Below, piece by piece: positions 1 to 7,962 of a stretch of DNA of 18,160 nt; positions within the stretch are counted from its first letter, which is position 1, and each line of letters starts with the position of its first letter. Under the pieces are notes generated by a model. The model was given only the letters and a program-made list of their open reading frames with translations. It was not told where the DNA came from and did no database searches. A program made the position numbers and the translations under genes. The DNA comes from UBA5287 sp041672395 (lineage in GTDB: Bacteria > Bacteroidota > Bacteroidia > Bacteroidales > Dysgonomonadaceae). The stretch covers positions 1 to 18,160 of the forward strand of contig JBAYZS010000047.1 in NCBI GenBank assembly GCA_041672395.1. The letters are read 5' to 3'.

Positions 1-10
1 TCCGAGGTAA

Positions 11-42
11 CTCTCACCTTCCTCTCACCATGCTCTCACTAT
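11..42 (-). repeat. Dispersed GGTGAGAGGAA-type intergenic repeat, copy 1
   Basis: Read on the minus strand, this 32-bp stretch is identical to 12934-12965 on the plus strand. It starts ATAGTGAGAGCATGG and then runs into 11-bp units GGTGAGAGGAA, here one full unit (29 to 19) and a partial one (18 to 11). Part of it (24-33, CTCACCATGC) is complementary to 66-75 (GCATGGTGAG), so the locus can also form a 10-bp stem with a 32-nt loop. No coding frame explains it. The identity was read directly from the sequence. Its function is unknown. Confidence 0.85.
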
Positions 43-145
43 TCTTTACAAAGATTTAAGTGGATGCATGGTGAGGGTTTTAGTTTTATTTAACGTAATT
101 GAAATTCACAAATAAAGGGGGTTGCTGAAATTCGTGCATTTTATA

Positions 146-154
146 TATCTTTGT
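146..154 (+). promoter_or_regulatory. Putative Bacteroidota -7 promoter box for the ABC-F gene
   Basis: TATCTTTGT matches the Bacteroidota -7 consensus TAnnTTTG. A TTG at 122-124 lies about 21 nt upstream and could be the -33 element. Transcription would start near 160, giving a leader of about 105 nt before the ATG at 267. That leader contains an inverted repeat, GGGATTAT (168-175) with ATAATCCC (214-221). The assignment rests on motif match only. Confidence 0.5.
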
Positions 155-266
155 ATTAAAATTGGTGGGGATTATTCGGTTGATTTTTCTATTGCTTATA
201 GATTAAATTGACGATAATCCCTCGGGGTTTATTGTGTTCAAATAATATTAAAATAAATTGTAAAGT

Positions 267-1946
267 ATGTCCGACGACAAGAAAATTATTTTCTCAATGG
301 TGGGTGTTAGTAAATCCTTTCCGCCACATAAACAAGTGTTAAAAGATATCTATATCTCATTTTACTATGGGGCCAAAATTGGAATCATAGGTCTAAACGG
401 ATCGGGTAAATCAACCTTGCTGAAAATTATTGCCGGAATAGAAAAGGAATATCAGGGCGATGTGGTTTCGGATAAAAACTATTCTGTTGGATATCTGGAA
501 CAGGACCCAAAACTTGATCCCAATAAAACGGTGATTGATATTGTAAGAGAAGGGGTGCAACCTATAATGGACCTTCTGAATGAATATGAGGAGATAAATA
601 ATAAATTTGGTCTGCCTGAATATTATGAGAATGAAGAGAAGATGAATCAACTCTTTGCACGACAGGCGGAATTGCAGGATAAATTGGATGCGGCGGATGC
701 ATGGACTATCGATAATAGACTGGATAGGGCTATGGATGCTTTGCGTTGCCCGCCTGTGGATCAACCGGTTAATGAGCTCTCTGGAGGAGAAAGACGTCGA
801 GTGGCACTTTGTCGACTTCTGTTACAAGAGCCTGATGTTCTCTTACTTGATGAGCCGACTAACCACCTTGATGCTGAATCAATCGACTGGCTGGAACAGC
901 ACTTGCAACAATATAAGGGTACAGTGATTTGTATTACGCACGACCGTTATTTTCTTGATCATGTTGCTGGTTGGATTCTTGAACTGGATCGCGGGGAAGG
1001 AATTCCATATAAAGGGAATTATACTTCGTGGCTGGAACAGAAAACTAAACGCATGGAGATGGAAGAAAAGCAAGTAAGCAAACGACGCAAAACGCTGGAA
1101 CATGAACTTGAATGGATAAGAATGGCGCCTAAAGCGCGTCAAGCAAAAGGAAAAGCTCGCTTGAACTCGTATGAACAGCTGCTGAATCAGGACCAAAGAG
1201 AGCGTGAAGATAAGTTGGAGATTTTTATTCCTAACGGACCGCGACTTGGAAACAAAGTGATTGAAGCAATAGGGGTTGCAAAGGCTTATGGGGATAAACT
1301 TCTATATGATAACCTGAATTTTATGTTGCCTCCTAACGGAATAGTAGGGGTGATCGGACCTAACGGGGCTGGAAAAACTACGTTGTTCCGACTGATACAG
1401 GGCTTGGAAACACCGGACAAGGGTACTTTTGAGATCGGAGAAACGGTGGTTACTGCTTACGTGGATCAGGCGCATACGTCAATCGATCCTGAAAAGACTG
1501 TTTATCAGGTGGTTTCTGGTGGTACGGAGTTTATTCGTGTTGGTGGAAAAGAAATTAATGCTCGTGCTTATCTTGCAAGATTTAACTTTACTGGGGCCGA
1601 TCAGGAAAAGCTCACGGGGGTTTTATCGGGTGGGGAACGAAATCGTTTGCACCTGGCGCTTACTTTGAAAGCTGAAGCGAATGTGCTGTTACTCGATGAG
1701 CCGACTAACGATATTGATGTGAATACGTTGCGGGCTATGGAAGAGGGTCTTGAAAACTTCGCTGGATGTGCAGTGGTGATTTCACATGATCGCTGGTTTC
1801 TGGACAGGATCTGTACGCATATTCTTGCTTTCGAAGGTGACTCGGAGGTCTTCTTCTTTGAGGGTTCATACAGTGAATATGAAGAGAATAAGAGGATGAG
1901 ATTGGGCAATGTGGAACCAAAAAGGGTTAGATATCGTAAATTATAA
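267..1946 (+). CDS. ettA: ABC-F family ATPase, EttA-like energy-dependent translational throttle protein
   Basis: This is a cytoplasmic ABC-F protein of 559 residues, close to the 555 of E. coli EttA. ABC-F proteins have two ATPase domains and no membrane domain, and bind the ribosomal E site. Visible are Walker A GLNGSGKST (42-50), signature LSGGERRRVAL and Walker B LLLDEPTNHLD in the first domain. A charged linker follows (about 255-320, with MAPKARQAKGKAR, typical of EttA). The second domain has GPNGAGKTT, LSGGERNRLHL and LLLDEPTNDID. Both glutamates after the Walker B Asp are present, so both sites look active. The ATG at 267 gives the usual N-terminus. The DUF5686-like gene starts 18 bp after the stop, so the two are probably co-transcribed. 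Full length and EttA-like linker argue against an antibiotic-resistance ABC-F, though subfamily assignment by eye is not certain. Confidence 0.9.
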   Translation: MSDDKKIIFSMVGVSKSFPPHKQVLKDIYISFYYGAKIGIIGLNGSGKSTLLKIIAGIEKEYQGDVVSDKNYSVGYLEQDPKLDPNKTVIDIVREGVQPIMDLLNEYEEINNKFGLPEYYENEEKMNQLFARQAELQDKLDAADAWTIDNRLDRAMDALRCPPVDQPVNELSGGERRRVALCRLLLQEPDVLLLDEPTNHLDAESIDWLEQHLQQYKGTVICITHDRYFLDHVAGWILELDRGEGIPYKGNYTSWLEQKTKRMEMEEKQVSKRRKTLEHELEWIRMAPKARQAKGKARLNSYEQLLNQDQREREDKLEIFIPNGPRLGNKVIEAIGVAKAYGDKLLYDNLNFMLPPNGIVGVIGPNGAGKTTLFRLIQGLETPDKGTFEIGETVVTAYVDQAHTSIDPEKTVYQVVSGGTEFIRVGGKEINARAYLARFNFTGADQEKLTGVLSGGERNRLHLALTLKAEANVLLLDEPTNDIDVNTLRAMEEGLENFAGCAVVISHDRWFLDRICTHILAFEGDSEVFFFEGSYSEYEENKRMRLGNVEPKRVRYRKL

Positions 1947-1964
1947 GTCACAATCAGATTTCTA

Positions 1965-3476
1965 ATGAATTTGAAAAAGTTATTGTTCTCTATTGCTTTT
2001 TGCTATGTTTTGGTTGGAGGGGCTAATGCTCAAATGGTTGTAAATCACGCCGCAAACAACAATTCACTAACCAATACTTTAGCTGCAAATACACAGGGAG
2101 TATCCAGCTCAAGTTTGGTTAATGATAATTATTTAACCACGTATTCAACTGATAGAGTTCAGGGAGTATCCAATTATGGTTTGGTAAGCAACGACTCTCT
2201 AACCAATACTTCAGCGGATGGGAATTCGGGAACTGTTGTTGCTGAATCGACTTCTTTCGAGAATTTAATCAACGTAATCAAGAAAAACTGGGTGCCTCTT
2301 GGAAATTCTGAATCGAATAAATTTGATTTCGGTCCTTTGCAAAACATCCCTTCTATCAATCCGGTAGAGGGATTCCGTTTGCGAGCGGGTGTGGCAACAA
2401 ATACAAGGTTCTCACCGCATTTGTTCTTGAAAGGTTATGTTGCCTACGGATTTAAGGATCAGGGATTTAAATATCGCACTGAGGCTTCTTACTCTTTTAG
2501 TAATCGACTGTATCATGCTAACGAGTTTCCACGGAATAACCTCAATTTGATCTACGAAAACGATATATATGCTTATGGAGAAATGTCTCCGAGAATGCCC
2601 AACGATTTGCTACTTTTTACTTATAATCGTTCTGAAAACGCAATGGTTTATCGGCGGTTTACTGAACTGAATTATGAGAGGGAATCCTTGTCGGGACTTG
2701 CTTACATGGCATGGGTCAGATCTTCTGATATGAAACCTGCTGCTGGATTGACTTTCAGCCGACTAACGAAACTTGGCGAAACGACTAACGTGATAAGCCT
2801 TCGTGAAAGTAATGTGGGTATTCAGTTTCGCTTTTCTTTTGATGAGGAATATGAGCAGAATGGACGGAAACGCAAATCGCTTTCCTTAAATAAACCGGTA
2901 TTGCTTTTGTCGCATCAGGTTGGATTTAATGGTTTTCTGGGGGGAACGGTGAATTATCATCGTACGGATTTATCCATACAAAAGCGTTTCATCCTTGGAA
3001 ATGCAGGGAGACTTGATATGGTTGCTGATGCACAACGTGTATGGAATCAAGTGCCGTTTCCTCTATTGGTTTACCCTAATCAACGGTCATTTTACTTGAT
3101 TGAGAATAATCGGTTTTATCTCTCTCCTATAATGGAATTCCCTGCGGATCAGTTGTTTGCTTTGCGCGCGACTTTTGTTGGTGAGGACTTTCTTTTCTCT
3201 AAAGTGCCCTTCCTTGATAAATTGGGTATTAAAGAGGTTATTTCATTTAGGGGGATAAGCAGTCACCTCTCTGATAAGAACTATCCAACTACTGATAATG
3301 GTCTATTTGCATTTCCCGAAATTTCAACACCAATGGGCAACACTCCTTATCTGGAAGGGGCTATTGGAATAACTAATATTCTAGGACTTTTCCGTTTAGA
3401 ATATGTGCATCGGTTTACTTACCTGGATAATCCTCATGCTATGCTTGGGAAGATACGTTTCGATATTACTCTTTAA
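1965..3476 (+). CDS. Secreted DUF5686-like outer-membrane beta-barrel protein, short form with N-terminal 22-residue repeats
   Basis: The 503-residue product begins with a clear signal peptide (1-23, hydrophobic core then GGANAQ). Residues about 22-87 form three degenerate 22-residue units, rich in Asn, Ser and Thr, with recurring QGVS, LV and SLTNT positions. From about residue 130, starting NPVEGFRLRAGVATNTRF and AYGFKDQGFKYRTEASY, alternating aromatic and polar strands resemble the C-terminal barrel of DUF5686 proteins of Bacteroidota. The end (PFPLLVYPNQRSF, then a last strand ending in IRFDITL) also fits an outer-membrane barrel. Typical family members, as I recall, exceed 800 residues and carry an N-terminal carboxypeptidase-regulatory-like domain. 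That domain appears to be missing and replaced by the repeats. Molecular function is unknown. The gene follows the ABC-F gene by 18 bp and has no visible promoter of its own. Confidence 0.75.
   Translation: MNLKKLLFSIAFCYVLVGGANAQMVVNHAANNNSLTNTLAANTQGVSSSSLVNDNYLTTYSTDRVQGVSNYGLVSNDSLTNTSADGNSGTVVAESTSFENLINVIKKNWVPLGNSESNKFDFGPLQNIPSINPVEGFRLRAGVATNTRFSPHLFLKGYVAYGFKDQGFKYRTEASYSFSNRLYHANEFPRNNLNLIYENDIYAYGEMSPRMPNDLLLFTYNRSENAMVYRRFTELNYERESLSGLAYMAWVRSSDMKPAAGLTFSRLTKLGETTNVISLRESNVGIQFRFSFDEEYEQNGRKRKSLSLNKPVLLLSHQVGFNGFLGGTVNYHRTDLSIQKRFILGNAGRLDMVADAQRVWNQVPFPLLVYPNQRSFYLIENNRFYLSPIMEFPADQLFALRATFVGEDFLFSKVPFLDKLGIKEVISFRGISSHLSDKNYPTTDNGLFAFPEISTPMGNTPYLEGAIGITNILGLFRLEYVHRFTYLDNPHAMLGKIRFDITL
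2028..2228 (+). repeat. Degenerate 66-bp (22-codon) tandem repeat inside the DUF5686-like gene
   Basis: The 5' part of the gene has a 66-bp period. CAGGGAGTATCCA occurs at 2094 and again at 2160, 66 bp apart. CTAACCAATACT occurs at 2067 and 2199, 132 bp (two periods) apart. In protein terms the units cover roughly residues 22-43, 44-65 and 66-87. The third unit matches the other two in different places, as expected for old tandem duplication followed by drift. Confidence 0.75.
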
Positions 3477-3494
3477 CTGCTCACTTTTTTATAT

Positions 3495-3503
3495 TATCTT
3501 TGT
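3495..3503 (+). promoter_or_regulatory. Putative -7 promoter box for tsaD
   Basis: TATCTTTGT fits the Bacteroidota -7 consensus TAnnTTTG. TTTA at 3472-3475 lies 19 nt upstream, in the position of the -33 TTTG element. The likely transcription start falls near 3508, leaving only a short leader before the ATG at 3521. The box suggests that tsaD is transcribed separately from the barrel-protein gene. Confidence 0.6.
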
Positions 3504-3520
3504 GACTTCAATTCTTGACA

Positions 3521-4537
3521 ATGATAACTATTTTAGGTATAGAGTCTTCGTGTGATGACACATCGGCTGCAATAATCCGTGATGGGGTTATTTGCTCTAA
3601 TGTGGTGGCTGGGCAGGTTGTCCATGAACGTTATGGTGGAGTGGTTCCCGAATTGGCATCGCGTGCCCATCAACAAAATATTATTCCTGTTGTACATGAT
3701 GCACTTAAACAGTCGGGTATCTCGAAAGATGAACTTTCGGCTGTGGCTTTCACACGCGGACCTGGTTTGTTGGGGTCTCTGCTCGTGGGAACGTCTTTTG
3801 CAAAGGGGTTTTCATCGGCACTTGACATCCCGATGATCGAGGTGAATCATTTGCAGGCGCATGTGCTGGCTCACTTTATCAAAGAGAACGAATCGGATAC
3901 TAATCAACCGTCGTTCCCGTTTTTATGTCTACTGGTTTCTGGAGGTAATTCGCAGATCATTTTGGTGAAAGACTACAATGATATGCAAATTATAGGACAA
4001 ACAATAGATGATGCGGCTGGTGAAGCGTTTGATAAATGTGCTAAAGTCATGGACTTAGGTTATCCTGGTGGTCCTGTAGTCGATAGATTGGCCAAACTGG
4101 GTGATCCTGATCGATTCAAATTTAGTAAACCTCATGTTGCTGGTTATGATTACAGTTTCAGCGGATTAAAAACGTCGTTCCTTTATTTCCTTAGGGATGA
4201 ATTGAAGTCTGACGCTGATTTTATTAATATGAATAAGGAAGATTTATGTGCTTCTTTACAGAAAACGATTGTAGATGTATTGATGAATAAACTGTATCAT
4301 GCTGCTAAAGATTTGAATATTAAAGAGGTAGCTGTTGCGGGAGGTGTGTCGGCAAACTCGGGATTGCGTGCTGCATTTGAAGATTATAGTCGTAAATATG
4401 GGTGGAAGATTCACATTCCAAAGTTCTCATATACGACTGATAACGCGGCAATGGTTGCCATTACTGGATACTTTAAATACCTCGACAAAGAGTTTTGTGG
4501 TCCCGATGTGACACCTTATGCAAGGGTGTCAATTTAA
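3521..4537 (+). CDS. tsaD: tRNA N6-adenosine threonylcarbamoyltransferase (TsaD/Kae1)
   Basis: TsaD transfers the threonylcarbamoyl group to A37 of tRNAs that read ANN codons, making t6A in the cytoplasm together with TsaB and TsaE. The N-terminus ILGIESSCDDTSAA is the family hallmark. The metal-binding HLQAH motif puts histidines at 110 and 114. VPELASRAH, LLVSGGNSQI, GYPGGPVVDRLA, FSGLKT and the C-terminal TTDNAAM are also present. The length of 338 residues is normal. A TTG at 3515 would add two residues. I chose the ATG at 3521 because MITILGIESS matches the usual start of the family and the upstream promoter box leaves little leader. The gene is intact. The glnS gene follows but appears to have its own promoter. 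Confidence 0.96.
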   Translation: MITILGIESSCDDTSAAIIRDGVICSNVVAGQVVHERYGGVVPELASRAHQQNIIPVVHDALKQSGISKDELSAVAFTRGPGLLGSLLVGTSFAKGFSSALDIPMIEVNHLQAHVLAHFIKENESDTNQPSFPFLCLLVSGGNSQIILVKDYNDMQIIGQTIDDAAGEAFDKCAKVMDLGYPGGPVVDRLAKLGDPDRFKFSKPHVAGYDYSFSGLKTSFLYFLRDELKSDADFINMNKEDLCASLQKTIVDVLMNKLYHAAKDLNIKEVAVAGGVSANSGLRAAFEDYSRKYGWKIHIPKFSYTTDNAAMVAITGYFKYLDKEFCGPDVTPYARVSI

Positions 4538-4572
4538 TTTGAAAAAGATTCTATTGCATAAACTATTTTTAA

Positions 4573-4580
4573 TATTTTTG
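4573..4580 (+). promoter_or_regulatory. Putative -7 promoter box for glnS
   Basis: TATTTTTG fits TAnnTTTG and lies 71 nt before the preferred glnS ATG at 4644. ATTG at 4553-4556 is the nearest -33-like sequence, but the spacing (16 nt) is short, so the upstream half of the promoter is uncertain. A start near 4586 would fall upstream of the alternative ATG at 4611 as well, so the box does not decide the start codon. Confidence 0.45.
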
Positions 4581-4643
4581 TAACAAGCTAATCCTTTCAA
4601 TAGTTTATAAATGGTATTGGAGGGAGTTCAATTAATAAATATT

Positions 4644-6332
4644 ATGTCAGAAACAGAGAGCCTGAATATCGAAGAGAATAAGAAAAGTCTCAATTTCATA
4701 GAGCAGATTGTTGAAAAAGATTTGCGTGATGGTAAGAATGATGGACGTGTGCAAACACGATTCCCTCCGGAACCTAACGGATATTTACATATCGGTCATG
4801 CTAAAGCTATTTGCATGGATTTTGGTATTGCTGAGAAATATAACGGAATCTGTAATCTTCGATTTGATGATACAAACCCGGTCAAAGAGGATGTTGAATA
4901 TGTTGACTCTATTATGGAGGACATAAAATGGCTGGGCTTTCATTGGGAAAACGTGTTTTATGCTTCTGATTATTTTGATCAACTTTGGGACTTCGCTATA
5001 AAACTTATCAAAGTGGGTAAAGCTTATGTGGATGAACAATCGGCTGAAGAGATAGCAAAACAAAAAGGAACTCCAACACAACCTGGTGTGCACAGCCCAT
5101 TTCGTGACCGTCCTATAGAAGAAAGTCTTGAGCTTTTTCATAAAATGAATAGCGGTGATATTGAAGAAGGAAGAATGGTGTTACGTGCAAAAATTGACAT
5201 GGCTTCATCAAACATGCACTTCCGTGACCCAATTATTTACAGGGTTATTCATATTCCACACCATAGAACTGATACACAGTGGAAAGCCTATCCTATGTAT
5301 GATTTTGCACATGGACAATCAGACTATTTTGAAGGTGTAACTCATTCGCTCTGTACTTTAGAATTTGTAGTTCATCGTCCTCTGTATGACTGGTTTATAG
5401 ATCAGCTGGCGGACAGTAATTATCGTCCTAATCAGTATGAGTTTAATCGCTTGAACATGACTTATACGATGATGAGCAAGCGTAAATTATTGCAACTTGT
5501 ACAAGAAAAATTGGTGACCGGTTGGGATGATCCACGCATGCCAACTCTTTGTGGATTGCGACGCAGAGGATATACACCTGAATCGATCCGCAATTTTATA
5601 GATGATATCGGTTACACCAAATATGATGGAATGATAGATGTTTCTTTATTGGAACACAGTATACGTGAGGATCTTAACAAAAAGACGATGCGTGTTTCGG
5701 GCGTTATCGACCCTATTAAACTGATTCTCACAAACTATCCCGAAGGGAAAGAGGAGGAGGTTGATGCGGTTAATAATCCTGAAGATGAATCAATGGGTAG
5801 CCGTAAAGTGATGTTTAGTCGTGAATTATGGATCGAACGGGATGACTTCATGGAAGAGGCACCCAAGAAATATTTTCGACTCACCCCAGGTAAAGAAGTT
5901 CGTTTGAAGAATGCTTATATCGTGAAGTGTGTCGGATGCAAAAAGGATGAAGAGGGTAATGTTATTGAAGTATATGCAGAATATGATCCACAAACAATGA
6001 GTGGTATGCCTGAAGCTAATCGAAAAGTTAAAGGTACAATTCACTGGGTATCAGCACCACATAGTCTGGATGCTGAAGTACGACTTTATGATCGTCTTTT
6101 TATGGTGGATGATCCTTCTGCTGAGAAAGATACGGATTTTAGATCATTGCTGAATCCAAATTCCCTTATTGTGAAAAAGAATTGTAAATTAGAAGCTTAT
6201 TTGAAAGATGTAAAACCCCTTGATAGTTTCCAGTTTCAACGTGTAGGATATTTTAATGTTGATAATGATTCTACTCCTGATCATCTGGTTTTTAACCGTA
6301 CAGTGGCACTGAAAGATTCATGGAAGATGTAA
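4644..6332 (+). CDS. glnS: Glutaminyl-tRNA synthetase
   Basis: This class I aminoacyl-tRNA synthetase charges tRNA-Gln with glutamine in the cytoplasm. From the ATG at 4644 it has 562 residues, near the 554 of E. coli GlnRS. The signature PPEPNGYLHIGHAKA carries HIGH at 49-52. The KMSKS equivalent is MMSKR at 276-280. The GlnRS-type central part (FDDTNPVKED, YDFAHGQSDYFEGVTHSLCT) and a C-terminal anticodon-binding barrel domain are present. An in-frame ATG at 4611 would add 11 residues (MVLEGVQLINI). I prefer 4644 because MSETESLNIEENKKSLNFI resembles the usual short charged leader of Bacteroidota GlnRS. Having GlnRS implies direct charging of tRNA-Gln. The TPR gene begins 39 bp downstream and may be read through from this gene. 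Confidence 0.95.
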   Translation: MSETESLNIEENKKSLNFIEQIVEKDLRDGKNDGRVQTRFPPEPNGYLHIGHAKAICMDFGIAEKYNGICNLRFDDTNPVKEDVEYVDSIMEDIKWLGFHWENVFYASDYFDQLWDFAIKLIKVGKAYVDEQSAEEIAKQKGTPTQPGVHSPFRDRPIEESLELFHKMNSGDIEEGRMVLRAKIDMASSNMHFRDPIIYRVIHIPHHRTDTQWKAYPMYDFAHGQSDYFEGVTHSLCTLEFVVHRPLYDWFIDQLADSNYRPNQYEFNRLNMTYTMMSKRKLLQLVQEKLVTGWDDPRMPTLCGLRRRGYTPESIRNFIDDIGYTKYDGMIDVSLLEHSIREDLNKKTMRVSGVIDPIKLILTNYPEGKEEEVDAVNNPEDESMGSRKVMFSRELWIERDDFMEEAPKKYFRLTPGKEVRLKNAYIVKCVGCKKDEEGNVIEVYAEYDPQTMSGMPEANRKVKGTIHWVSAPHSLDAEVRLYDRLFMVDDPSAEKDTDFRSLLNPNSLIVKKNCKLEAYLKDVKPLDSFQFQRVGYFNVDNDSTPDHLVFNRTVALKDSWKM

Positions 6333-6371
6333 GCATGTGTATTCATATGCGATAATTAATTTAGAGATGGA

Positions 6372-7802
6372 ATGGAAGATGATGAATTAGATATAACCGA
6401 ACTACTTAATAAATATGAACAAATGCGTGCTCATGGGAAGAAAATGTATCTGGATGCCGATGAGTTCTCAATGTTGATAGAGTATTATTTTAGTATTGGT
6501 AATCTTGAAGAAGCAGATAATCTTACTAAGGAAGGACTTGCTATGCATCCCGGAAGCCAAGAATTGATGATAATAAAAGCAAAGGAATTGGTTGACGGAC
6601 AATATTATGAAGAAGCTCTAAATTATATTGATTCTATTTCTGATGATGGTGATATAGATATTCCATTACTCAAAATAGAGTGTCTGATTCATCTTGACAA
6701 GAAGGATGATGCAGATACAATAATGAACGACTTATTTGAAAGGGAACTATCTATTGATCAATTATATACAATAGATATCGAGATTGGTTTTATATACAAT
6801 GATGTAGATGAATACGAAAAAGCCATACCTTATTTAGAAGATAGTCTTAAAATTGATTCAACTAATACGGAAGTTTTAAATGATCTATCATATGCCTATG
6901 AGATGTTGAGTAATTTCCCAAAAGCAATAGAGTATAATAATCAACTGCTAGATATTGACCCCTATTCGTTTGAGAGTTGGGTGAATCTTGGGAAATTGTA
7001 TTCCATGAATGGAGCTTATGGAAAAGCTGTAGATGCATTCGATTTTGCCCTGACAATCAATGATGGCGATGTAAACGCTTTAAAATTAAAGGCTTTGGCA
7101 ATGTGTTTAAATGGAAATGCAGAAGAAGCAATTCATATTTTTAAAGAATGTTTGAAAGAAACTCCTGATGATACGTCACTCTATGATTCACTTTTTATTA
7201 GCTACGAGGCTTTGAAAGAATACGATCAGATGTTAAAAATCATCAACATGAAAGAAGAGCATTTAGGCTCAAAAGGTATAATAATGAAACGTGCATGGGT
7301 GTATATTCTTGATAAACAGATAGAGAAAGCTAAGGAATTGTATAAACAAATCCCTGAATCCGAACACGATACATTTGATTATTATTGTCTTGAGGGTGAA
7401 CTTGATATTCATGAAGAAAATTATATAGATGCGGAAAAAGCATATATGAAAGCTGCATTACTTTCTGAAGATAATGATAATGTTATTAATCGTTTATCTA
7501 TTATAAGTGTTGCATTAGGAAAACTGGAACAAGCGGCAGATTATTTAGAACAATTGTTCAAGCTTGATCCCAACTTCCCTGATATTAAATCCCGAATAGC
7601 CATTGTTCGTTTTGAGATAGGAAGTAAAGAACCTTTTGATAAAACAATGGAATTGCTTTCAGATGATGATCTTAGGAATTTACTTGAACTTATTGATCCT
7701 GAAAGTACAGATATTATAGCAAACTTAAACAGAGAAAACCTACTTTTACGCCTTGACGAAGCACGTGAAAATAGACTCATTTACAAGAACAATAAGTACT
7801 AA
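6372..7802 (+). CDS. Cytoplasmic tetratricopeptide-repeat protein
   Basis: The 476-residue product is very acidic and has no signal peptide or membrane segment, so it is probably a cytoplasmic scaffold protein. The clearest TPR units lie at about residues 138-275: YEKAIPYLEDSLKID, FPKAIEYNNQLLDIDP, YGKAVDAFDFALTIN and AEEAIHIFKECLKETP, each about 34 residues apart. Weaker units flank them (for example LEEADNLTKEGLAMHP near residue 50 and LEQAADYLEQLFKLDP near 390). No enzymatic domain is visible. No good -7 box lies in the 39-bp gap to glnS, so it may share the glnS transcript. Bacteroidales genomes commonly carry such a TPR protein in housekeeping regions, but the partner and role cannot be read from the sequence. 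Confidence 0.85.
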   Translation: MEDDELDITELLNKYEQMRAHGKKMYLDADEFSMLIEYYFSIGNLEEADNLTKEGLAMHPGSQELMIIKAKELVDGQYYEEALNYIDSISDDGDIDIPLLKIECLIHLDKKDDADTIMNDLFERELSIDQLYTIDIEIGFIYNDVDEYEKAIPYLEDSLKIDSTNTEVLNDLSYAYEMLSNFPKAIEYNNQLLDIDPYSFESWVNLGKLYSMNGAYGKAVDAFDFALTINDGDVNALKLKALAMCLNGNAEEAIHIFKECLKETPDDTSLYDSLFISYEALKEYDQMLKIINMKEEHLGSKGIIMKRAWVYILDKQIEKAKELYKQIPESEHDTFDYYCLEGELDIHEENYIDAEKAYMKAALLSEDNDNVINRLSIISVALGKLEQAADYLEQLFKLDPNFPDIKSRIAIVRFEIGSKEPFDKTMELLSDDDLRNLLELIDPESTDIIANLNRENLLLRLDEARENRLIYKNNKY

Positions 7803-7807
7803 TAATT

Positions 7808-7830
7808 TGAAACAGATACATTCTGTTTCA
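7808..7830 (+). terminator. Hairpin after the TPR gene, possible terminator
   Basis: TGAAACAGA (7808-7816) and TCTGTTTCA (7822-7830) form a perfect 9-bp stem with a 5-nt loop, starting 5 nt after the TPR stop codon. The sequence after the stem (TTGTAAGTAGG) has no strong U-run, so it may protect or process the 3' end rather than terminate efficiently. It precedes a new promoter box, which fits an end of transcription unit. Confidence 0.4.
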
Positions 7831-7924
7831 TTGTAAGTAGGTTATTTATAGATAGATGTTGTAATGATAAAAGAAATTGGTTTCTTTTGTCCATTTTACA
7901 TGCCAATTTGAGCCATCATTTTTC

Positions 7925-7933
7925 TATCTTTGT
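7925..7933 (+). promoter_or_regulatory. Putative -7 promoter box for the zinc-ribbon gene
   Basis: TATCTTTGT fits TAnnTTTG, 30 nt before the ATG at 7963. TTTG at 7907-7910 is upstream, but the 14-nt gap is shorter than the usual 19-20 nt, so only the -7 element is convincing. The likely start is near 7939. Confidence 0.5.
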
Positions 7934-7962
7934 AGTTAACAATCATTTTAATATATCAATCG

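Noticed and set aside
267..1946. ABC-F protein as an antibiotic-resistance factor
   Set aside because: The length, linker motif and housekeeping context fit EttA better, and no resistance-specific feature is visible.
3515..3520. TTG start two codons before tsaD ATG
   Set aside because: It adds only two residues not typical of the family, and the ATG at 3521 gives the normal N-terminus.
4611..4643. Upstream in-frame ATG of glnS
   Set aside because: The added 11 residues do not resemble known GlnRS starts. Kept only as an alternative.
6333..6350. GCATGTG...CATATGC hairpin after glnS as a terminator
   Set aside because: The stem is short with a wobble pair and there is no U-run. Read-through into the TPR gene seems likely.
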